DNA of 49,212 nt from an uncultured Bacteroides sp. (lineage in GTDB: Bacteria; Bacteroidota; Bacteroidia; Bacteroidales; Bacteroidaceae): positions 1 to 49,212 of the forward strand of contig NZ_CAJUHF010000025.1 of NCBI RefSeq assembly GCF_910585845.1, in the 5' to 3' direction. Below the pieces are notes generated by a model, which worked only from the letters and a program-made list of their open reading frames with translations, was not told the origin of the DNA and did no database searches. Position numbers and translations under genes: made by a program. The stretch's first letter is position 1. The number at the start of each line of letters is the position of its first letter. This document shows positions 43,218 to 49,212 of this stretch, in pieces.

Positions 43218-44522
43218 TTGAAAGATAATAAATGTAACCGAATAAGAGGGTGCAAGCCCGAAACTGAAGCGAAATATCGTCCTGCACTGGAGTTGTACGC
43301 CACTACCGACCTCTCCTACGTCGAGATCTGTCGGCAGTGTGGTGTATCTCTCTACGGATTTTCCTGCTATATCGATACCTACCACCGCCATCTGATGCTG
43401 AAACGCAACGGCATCAAGTGCAGCCAGGAGGAGGCCAATAGTATCAAGATCCGCCAGCGGCGCGGGCAACATCCTGAAACCCACGCCAAATACAGGGAAG
43501 CTATCGCAGCGTGCGACAGTATGGACTATATAGGGTATAACATCTCACAGATTGCCCGTGAATTTGGTCTGAACGGTACGAACCTTGCCAGACAGTTGCG
43601 TACACATTATCCTGAAGTACTGGAATTTCGGGAGCGGGCACGGCAACGGTTAGGATTGAATGACGGTCTGCCGCGTGGCACACGTCCGTGGTGCAAAGAA
43701 CAATACGCCAAAGCGGTGGAACTGTTGCGTGCCGACCGTTATATCACGGTACAAGATGCCGCCAAGCGTTGTAATGTCTCCTACTCCGGATTGGAACAAC
43801 ACTTGATATTCTATCACAAGGAATTAGTCGAGAATCGCATCAAGATACGCAAACAGGCTGTCAAACAACAGTGTAAAGGTAAGATAACCGGACGCGGAAC
43901 AGTTCATGCCCCTACTCCTGAAATCATCGAGAAATACGCGGAAGCTCTGCACTTATACCGTACCACACCTACATCTGCCCGAAAAATAGCCAAACAGACA
44001 AACGTGTCGATAAAAGGTTTCTACGAATATCTGCAAACCTGGCACAAAGACCTGATCTGTCAGCGCAAAGACATCCCTTACGAAGAAGGAAAGCCTGTGG
44101 ACTGGTCGTCCGTGCGCAGATACAACCCTGCCACCGCAGCCAAATATACTGATGCCATAGCCCGATTGAGAGAGGGAGGACTGACTACGGCACAGGTAGC
44201 AGCCGAGTTCAGCCTGCATCCTGACTGCTTCAGACAATATCTGAAAGAGCATGAACCGGAACTACACGCCAGCTTGGGAATGAAAAAGACAGAAAACGGC
44301 AAGACTGTATCGGCAAAAAGCATGGAGAAATATAAAGAAGCCCTGCAACTATACACCACAACAAACGAAAGTGTGAAATCGCTGGCAAGGCGGTTCGGGT
44401 TCAACGAATGTTCGTTCGTGCAATTCGTCAAAAGACATTTTCCCGAACTGCACGAACAGCGCAGAAAGGGGGGAAAAGAAAATTTCTGTCATAACCCAGT
44501 TGAATTGCAAATAGAACAATAG
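43218..44522 (+). CDS. Protein of six tandem HTH-like modules, end of the fimbrial operon
   Basis: The 434-residue protein without signal peptide contains six similar units, near residues 14-63, 85-145, 160-210, 233-285, 306-357 and 369-420. Each follows the pattern 'KY..A..L', then a helix-turn-helix (for example ARKIAKQTNVSIKGFYEYLQ, TAQVAAEFSLHPDCFRQYLK, KSLARRFGFNECSFVQFVKR) and a closing H-x-E-L...R. This resembles strings of homeodomain/resolvase-type DNA-binding units. The start is TTG at 43218, 4 bp after the tip-gene stop; no ATG fits, so translation is probably coupled. A cytoplasmic DNA-binding role is inferred, perhaps feedback on the operon or DNA inversion. Confidence 0.7.
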   Translation: MKDNKCNRIRGCKPETEAKYRPALELYATTDLSYVEICRQCGVSLYGFSCYIDTYHRHLMLKRNGIKCSQEEANSIKIRQRRGQHPETHAKYREAIAACDSMDYIGYNISQIAREFGLNGTNLARQLRTHYPEVLEFRERARQRLGLNDGLPRGTRPWCKEQYAKAVELLRADRYITVQDAAKRCNVSYSGLEQHLIFYHKELVENRIKIRKQAVKQQCKGKITGRGTVHAPTPEIIEKYAEALHLYRTTPTSARKIAKQTNVSIKGFYEYLQTWHKDLICQRKDIPYEEGKPVDWSSVRRYNPATAAKYTDAIARLREGGLTTAQVAAEFSLHPDCFRQYLKEHEPELHASLGMKKTENGKTVSAKSMEKYKEALQLYTTTNESVKSLARRFGFNECSFVQFVKRHFPELHEQRRKGGKENFCHNPVELQIEQ

Positions 44523-44565
44523 TACAGCAGATCCGGACAGAGTTTTAACTTTATACAAGCAATCT

Positions 44566-44598
44566 CTTGCATAAACGCCACCGAATTGCCTATCTTTG
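44566..44598 (+). promoter_or_regulatory. Promoter of the tricorn protease gene
   Basis: TTG at 44567-44569, a 21-bp spacer, and TATCTTTG at 44591-44598 match the Bacteroides promoter. The start codon follows 26 bp after the -7 box. Confidence 0.7.
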
Positions 44599-44623
44599 CA
44601 CAAATACTTATCTAAATACATTT

Positions 44624-47600
44624 ATGAACAAACTTTTTGCTTGCATTGCCCTCAGTTTTGCGGCAATGACCGGTTATGCTGCCACCCCTTTATGGATGCG
44701 CGACATACAAATCTCACCCGACGGAACAGAAATCGCATTCTGTTACAAGGGAGATATCTACAAAGTGCCCGCCGGAGGTGGAACGGCCGTACAACTCACC
44801 ACTCAGGATTCTTACGAGTGTAACCCCGTATGGTCACCGGACGGCAAACAGATTGCCTTTGCCAGCGACAGGCATGGAAATTTCGACATCTTCGTGATGC
44901 CGGCAGAAGGCGGAGCCGCCCGACGGCTGACCACCCACTCGACCAACGAACTCCCTTCTGCCTTTACGCCGGACGGAAAACAGGTCTTGTTCTCGGCTTC
45001 CATACAGGACCCGGCAGGCAGTGCGCTTTTTCCTGCTGCCTCTATGACCGAGCTTTATCAAGTGCCCGTCGCGGGCGGACGCACGCAACGGGTATTAGGC
45101 ACGCCCGCCGAAGCCGTCTGCTTCGACAAGTCGGGCAAACGTTTCTTCTATCAGGACCGCAAAGGCGGCGAGAACGAATGGAGAAAACACCATACCTCCT
45201 CCATCACTCGGGACGTGTGGATGTACGACCAGAAGACAGGACGCCACACCAACCTCACCAACCGTGCAGGCGAAGACCGGAACCCCGTACTGGCTCCTGA
45301 CGGAGAAACCCTCTACTTCCTGAGCGAGCGCAACGGCGGATCGTTCAACGTATATGCCTTCCCGCTCTCGCAGCCGCAAGCCGTGAAAGCGGTCACCTCC
45401 TTCAAGACGCATCCCGTACGCTTCCTTTCGATAAGCCGCAACGGCATCCTGTGCTACGGATACGACGGGGAGATCTACACCCAGCAGGTAGGTTCCGCTC
45501 CCCGGAAAACCCGCGTGGACATCATACGCGACGACCAGCCGCAGATAGCCAACTTCAAATATACGGACGGCGCCACTTCCGCCACTGTATCTCCCGACGG
45601 CAAGCAAATAGCTTTCACCGTGCGGGGTGAAGTATTCGTCACTTCCACAGAGTACACCACCACCAAGCAGATCACCCATACGGCAGCGCGGGAGAGTCAT
45701 CTCTCGTTTGCTCCGGACAACCGGACTCTGGCTTACGACAGCGAGCGCAACGGGAACCTGCAAATCTACCTGGCAAAGATAGTCCGGGAGGAAGACCCGA
45801 ACTTCCCCAACGCAACCCTGATAAAGGAAGAGCCGCTGCTCCCCTCCAACACCATAGAACGTTCCCATCCGCAATTCTCGCCCGACGGGAAGGAGCTTGC
45901 TTTCATCGAGAACCGCAGCCGCCTCATGGTCTACAACCTGGAGAGCAAGAAGGTACGGCAGATAACCGATGGCTCCACATGGTACAGCACCGGCGGCGGA
46001 TTCGACTACGCCTGGTCGCCGGACAGTAAATGGTTCACCCTGGAATTTATCGGAAACAAGCATGATCCGTACTCAGACATAGGATTGGTCAGCGCGAAAG
46101 GCAACAGCGAAATCATCAACCTGACCAACAGCGGATACAGCAGCGGGTCGCCTTGCTTCGCGCTTGACGGCAATGCCGTGCTGTTCGTCACCGAGCGTTA
46201 CGGCATGAGGGCGCATGCTTCGTGGGGGTCGCTGAACGACGCCATGTTAGTATTCCTCAATCAGGAAACTTACGACAAGTTCCGCCTGAGCAAGGAGGAT
46301 TACGAACTGTCCAAAGCGGAAAAGAGCGACCGCAAAAAGAGCGAACCGAAGGACAGCAGCAAAGTGAAAGAGATCGTCGTGGAACTGAAGGGCATGGAAG
46401 ACCGCATCGTGCGCCTGACCCCGTACTCTTCGGATATGAGCAACGCCATCCTCGACAAAGAGGGCAAGAACCTCTACTACATGGCAAGCACTCAGAGCGG
46501 ACGCGTCCTCTGGAAAATGGAACTGCGTAAACAAGAAAGCAAGTGGTTGCACTCGGTAGATGCCGGATGGGCATCGATGGAGCTGGACAAGGACGGCAAA
46601 AACCTCTTCATCCTGAGCAGCAAAAGCATGCAGAAGATGGCGATGTCTTCCAATGAGCTGAAACCGGTGAGATTCTCCGCCTCGCTGAAACTGGACTTTG
46701 CCGCCGAACGCGAATACATGTTCGACCATGTGTACAAACAGCAGCAGAAACGTTTCTACAACACCAACATGCACGGTGTGGACTGGAATGCCATGACAGC
46801 CGCCTACCGCAAATTCCTGCCGCACATCAACAACAACTATGACTTCTCCGAACTGCTGAGCGAATGGCTGGGCGAACTGAACGTGTCGCACACCGGAGGT
46901 CGCTTCTACCCAACCGGGCAGAGCGAACCGACTGCCAGCTTGGGCGTGCTCTTCGACTGGGAGTATCAGGGAAAAGGCATGCGCATTGCCGAGGTCATCG
47001 AGAAGGGACCGTTCGACAAGGCAAGCAGCAAAGTGAAAGCAGGGGTAATCATCGAAAAGATAGATGGCAGCGAGATTACTCCCGAAATGGATTGCTACAC
47101 GCTGCTCAACGGCAAGGCGCAAAAGAAGATACTCGTCTCACTCTACAACGCCGACACCAAAGAGCGTTGGGACGAAGTCGTAACCCCCATCCGAAGCAGT
47201 GCACTGACCGACTTGCTCTACGCACGCTGGGTGAAGCAGCGTGCTGCCGATGTCGACAAGTGGTCAGGCGGTCGTCTGGGCTATGTGCACATCAAGTCGA
47301 TGGGCGACGACAGTTTCCGTTCCGTCTACTCGGACATCTTAGGAAAATACAACAACCGGGAAGGCATCGTGATAGACACGCGTTTCAACGGAGGCGGACG
47401 CCTGCACGAGGACATAGAGATCTTGTTCAGCGGAGAAAAGTACTTCACACAGGTGGTTCGTGGGCGCGAAGCCTGCGACATGCCCAGCCGGCGCTGGAAC
47501 AAGCCTTCCATCATGCTGACGTGCGAGGCCAACTATTCCAACGCACATGGCACGCCGTGGGTATACAGCCATCGGAAGTTGGGCAAGCTGGTCGGCATGC

Positions 47601-47824
47601 CGGTTCCGGGCACCATGACCAGTGTGTCATGGGAACGTCTGCAAGACCCGACGCTCGTATTCGGTATTCCCATCATAGGCTATCGCCTGCCCGACGGCAG
47701 CTATCTGGAGAACAGCCAGTTGGAGCCGGACATCAAAGTGGCCAATTCGCCCGAAACCATCGTGAAAGGTGAAGATACGCAACTCAAGACAGCTGTAGAG
47801 GAATTGCTGAAAACATTACCCTGA
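44624..47824 (+). CDS. Tricorn-type S41 protease, exported
   Basis: The 1066-residue protein has a signal peptide (1-19, ending GYAAT). Two beta-propellers follow, built from TolB/PD40-like blades (ISPDGTEIAFCYKGDIYKVP, WSPDGKQIAFASDRHGNFDI). Then come a tricorn core domain, a PDZ domain (about 765-830, GVLFDWEYQGKGMRIAEVIE) and the S41 catalytic domain. Likely catalytic residues match archaeal tricorn in place and motif: Ser-His of NVSHTGG near 754-755, Ser of NYSNAHG near 972, and Glu of YLENSQLEPD near 1029. It should trim peptides in the periplasm. I use the ATG at 44624 because it starts the signal peptide; the frame is open further up. It has its own promoter and terminator. Confidence 0.93.
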   Translation: MNKLFACIALSFAAMTGYAATPLWMRDIQISPDGTEIAFCYKGDIYKVPAGGGTAVQLTTQDSYECNPVWSPDGKQIAFASDRHGNFDIFVMPAEGGAARRLTTHSTNELPSAFTPDGKQVLFSASIQDPAGSALFPAASMTELYQVPVAGGRTQRVLGTPAEAVCFDKSGKRFFYQDRKGGENEWRKHHTSSITRDVWMYDQKTGRHTNLTNRAGEDRNPVLAPDGETLYFLSERNGGSFNVYAFPLSQPQAVKAVTSFKTHPVRFLSISRNGILCYGYDGEIYTQQVGSAPRKTRVDIIRDDQPQIANFKYTDGATSATVSPDGKQIAFTVRGEVFVTSTEYTTTKQITHTAARESHLSFAPDNRTLAYDSERNGNLQIYLAKIVREEDPNFPNATLIKEEPLLPSNTIERSHPQFSPDGKELAFIENRSRLMVYNLESKKVRQITDGSTWYSTGGGFDYAWSPDSKWFTLEFIGNKHDPYSDIGLVSAKGNSEIINLTNSGYSSGSPCFALDGNAVLFVTERYGMRAHASWGSLNDAMLVFLNQETYDKFRLSKEDYELSKAEKSDRKKSEPKDSSKVKEIVVELKGMEDRIVRLTPYSSDMSNAILDKEGKNLYYMASTQSGRVLWKMELRKQESKWLHSVDAGWASMELDKDGKNLFILSSKSMQKMAMSSNELKPVRFSASLKLDFAAEREYMFDHVYKQQQKRFYNTNMHGVDWNAMTAAYRKFLPHINNNYDFSELLSEWLGELNVSHTGGRFYPTGQSEPTASLGVLFDWEYQGKGMRIAEVIEKGPFDKASSKVKAGVIIEKIDGSEITPEMDCYTLLNGKAQKKILVSLYNADTKERWDEVVTPIRSSALTDLLYARWVKQRAADVDKWSGGRLGYVHIKSMGDDSFRSVYSDILGKYNNREGIVIDTRFNGGGRLHEDIEILFSGEKYFTQVVRGREACDMPSRRWNKPSIMLTCEANYSNAHGTPWVYSHRKLGKLVGMPVPGTMTSVSWERLQDPTLVFGIPIIGYRLPDGSYLENSQLEPDIKVANSPETIVKGEDTQLKTAVEELLKTLP

Positions 47825-47906
47825 CAACGGAATGCCTCTAAAAGCTGACTGAGAGTTAGCAGAAGAGAGAAAGAAGTTGTCATACCGTCAGGGGATGAGG
47901 AAACAG

Positions 47907-47955
47907 AGCCGATAGTGTAACCTTATATAGGTAGGACTATCGGCTTTCTTTTTCT
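47907..47955 (+). terminator. Terminator after the tricorn protease gene
   Basis: AGCCGATAGT (47907-47916) pairs with ACTATCGGCT (47936-47945), followed by TTCTTTTTCTTTC. Confidence 0.85.
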
Positions 47956-48272
47956 TTCTATAAATAGGCCAGAAGGGTCAATCTATAAACAAACAAAGCT
48001 TTTGCGATTTGAAATACCACAAAAAGCTCCGAAAAATTACAATATCATTTATTTATACTATCTTGTTATACAATATAATAGCATGGTACTATTGTTGATG
48101 ATTACATAAATTGTATTATTATGAATGATAATAGTTTTAAAATGTGTATTGATTGTGCCATTGATATAGAGTTCGTCAAAGACAGGCAACTTGCATTGTT
48201 CTGAATTATATCGAACTCACGTTAAAACTACATTTATCAGTGTTTTATCTTTAACCATTCAAAATCTTTCAT
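47956..48272. other. AT-rich intergenic stretch
   Basis: No convincing gene. A 27-codon frame at 48121-48204 (starting MNDNSFKMCIDCAIDIEF) looks like the start of a lost protein, but is too short to support. No repeats of note. Confidence 0.4.
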
Positions 48273-48280
48273 TAACTTTG
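48273..48280 (+). promoter_or_regulatory. -7 element before the long palindrome
   Basis: TAACTTTG followed by CCGC fits the Bacteroides -7 box. A transcript would start near 48287 and run through the palindrome at 48356-48528 toward the gene at 48609. The -33 half is unclear. Confidence 0.45.
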
Positions 48281-48355
48281 CCGCGATTTCAGTGAACTTA
48301 ATGCGTTAAGATACTGAAAGAACATATTAACGAAAGGTGTTATTGAGATTATCTT

Positions 48356-48528
48356 CTACTAACAAATTCTCGCAAAATTTGATGACTGTGAAGATGATAA
48401 CAATAGCACCACACCATTTGATATATACCTACCTTATATCTTCTATAAGGTTTTTAGATATGTCAAGACTGGTGTGGGATGCTATTGTTTTATCCACAGT
48501 CAAGGCAATGCGAGAAGCCTGTTAGTAG
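48356..48528 (+). ncRNA. 173-nt imperfect palindrome, possible structured leader RNA or small element
   Basis: The ends CTACTAAC (48356-48363) and GTTAGTAG (48521-48528) pair. Further in, GACTGTG/CACAGTC (48384-48390/48495-48501), CAATAGCA/TGCTATTG (48401-48408/48480-48487) and CCACACCA/TGGTGTGG (48409-48416/48470-48477) pair in the same register. In the loop is a separate hairpin CCTTATA/TATAAGG followed by TTTTT. Either RNA with a long stem and an internal terminator-like hairpin, or a MITE. I can name no RNA family. Confidence 0.45.
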
Positions 48529-48608
48529 GATAAAGCAGATATAGTTCCCACACCTTATTGTTTTCTGCTGTCTTCGGGGAATTAGGATAGCATATAAAGT
48601 ACTATATC

Positions 48609-48953
48609 ATGAATAAAGAAGACATAGCAGAAGTTATTGGCTATTTTATTGAAAAGTATCATACAGATACTGGAAAAGTAGAATTACCTGTATGGGATTT
48701 TACTATCAAAAGCATTCACGAAGTAAAAGTCTCAGAAGAATCATTAAAAGAGGTCAGTACCAATCTTTTGACCTTTGAAGCCACCGCTGAAATAGAGAAA
48801 ACTGATGACCGCTCAACACTACCTTGCAATGAGCCTGTCAAACTTGTTGGTAACGCTAAGATAACGCCCTATATAGCAGTAGACACAAAAGAAGAATTGC
48901 CGGAAGTGAATTTTGTGACAATTACTCAAATTACTAAATTAAAACAATCCTAA
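48609..48953 (+). CDS. Hypothetical cytoplasmic protein
   Basis: The 114-residue acidic protein without signal peptide begins with a helix (MNKEDIAEVIGYFIEKYHTD). A beta-rich part follows (NLLTFEATAEIEKTDDRS, VKLVGNAKITPYIAVD). I do not recognise the family. It lies 80 bp downstream of the long palindrome and 23 bp before a lipoprotein gene, so the three may be one transcript. Confidence 0.6.
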   Translation: MNKEDIAEVIGYFIEKYHTDTGKVELPVWDFTIKSIHEVKVSEESLKEVSTNLLTFEATAEIEKTDDRSTLPCNEPVKLVGNAKITPYIAVDTKEELPEVNFVTITQITKLKQS

Positions 48954-48976
48954 GAATATATAACCATAAAATAACA

Positions 48977-49171
48977 ATGAATATGAAAACATTTAGATTA
49001 ATCGGAATGGCTTTATTAGCCGTAGTGACGTGCTTAAACTTTACTTCTTGCAGTGATGATGATAATGAAGAACCTGAAAGAAACGATGATGGTATTGTTA
49101 CTAATCAGAAACGGCTTGTACGCATTTACAGCAATAATGTAGGAGAATATATACATGAACTCGTTGGTTGA
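48977..49171 (+). CDS. Short lipoprotein, possibly truncated
   Basis: The 64-residue product has a good lipoprotein signal (MKTFRLIGMALLAVVTCLNF then TSC; Cys near 25) and an acidic run after Cys (SDDDNEEPERNDD). It then reads KRLVRIYSNNVGEYIHELVG before the stop. In longer Bacteroides lipoproteins such a start leads into repeated beta-hairpins, so this may be a truncated gene. A complete mini-lipoprotein cannot be excluded. The start may be the second ATG at 48983. Confidence 0.55.
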   Translation: MNMKTFRLIGMALLAVVTCLNFTSCSDDDNEEPERNDDGIVTNQKRLVRIYSNNVGEYIHELVG

Positions 49172-49194
49172 ATTAAGAATCTAAATATTTACAA

Positions 49195-49212
49195 ATGAAA
49201 AAGTTGCACACA
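49195..49212 (+). CDS. Start of a gene leaving the window
   Basis: ATG followed by MKKLHT, 23 bp after the preceding stop, looks like the start of another signal peptide. Only six codons are inside the window. Confidence 0.3.

Noticed and set aside
45095..46063. 322-codon minus-strand ORF opposite the tricorn gene, and similar at 46247-47122
   Set aside because: Antisense shadows of a well-supported 1066-residue protein.

Overview
The window looks like a chromosome segment of a gut Bacteroides (Bacteroidales). The evidence is the Bacteroides-type promoter (TTTG, 19-21 bp, TAnnTTTG; best seen before the tRNA and before the tricorn protease), many lipoprotein signals of Bacteroidales type, families largely confined to Bacteroidetes (DUF3822, DUF3244, DUF3575, DUF3868, Mfa-type fimbrillins, OMP_b-brl barrels), and numerous short inverted-repeat elements. 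Species cannot be fixed from sequence reading alone.

Layout. 1-10 kb is mostly core: a broken Rpn-type nuclease/transposase, an M23 peptidoglycan peptidase divergent from alaS, a strong terminator, a 164-bp MITE-like palindrome, a RecD/Pif1-like helicase, a pilin-like membrane protein followed by DUF3822 and rsmD, and a cardiolipin synthase. 10-25 kb is an accessory polymorphic-toxin locus. A membrane-spanning TPR/HTH regulator comes first, then a DUF3244 protein, a small secreted protein joining one YD motif to a T9SS-like sorting domain, and a 2037-residue secreted SpvB/RHS toxin with a DUF4258-like C-terminal domain overlapping a likely immunity gene by 4 bp. Behind it lies an AT-rich train of small orphan genes (cytoplasmic, lipoprotein and membrane types) mixed with duplicated gene ends, as expected from repeated toxin-tip/immunity exchange. 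25-31 kb has two tandem/inverted repeat tracts, a GH43-like glycosidase broken by one frameshift, a large outer-membrane barrel, aroB, and tRNA-Pro(GGG).

31-44.5 kb is a phase-variable fimbrial system. A tyrosine recombinase is followed by a segment bounded by perfect 24-bp inverted repeats, each itself a 7-7-7 dyad, enclosing 165 bp that carry a promoter -7 element pointing at the fimbrial genes. The operon encodes DUF3575, a DUF3868/OmpA/TPR protein, the major Mfa1-type fimbrillin (followed by an attenuator-like hairpin), a Mfa2/FimB anchor, another fimbrial lipoprotein, a 1063-residue DUF4906-like tip protein, and finally an unusual protein made of six tandem helix-turn-helix-like modules. 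44.6-47.8 kb is a tricorn-type S41 protease. The last 1.4 kb holds a 173-nt imperfect palindrome that may be a structured RNA or a small element, plus short secreted or hypothetical genes running off the end.

Functional picture: two surface variation systems (secreted RHS toxin with immunity bank; invertible-promoter fimbriae) sit between conserved housekeeping genes. The least described parts appear to be the six-module HTH protein at the end of the fimbrial operon, the small antisense ORF whose start codon lies inside the recombination site, the YD/sorting-domain mini-protein before the RHS gene, and the 48.4-kb palindrome.
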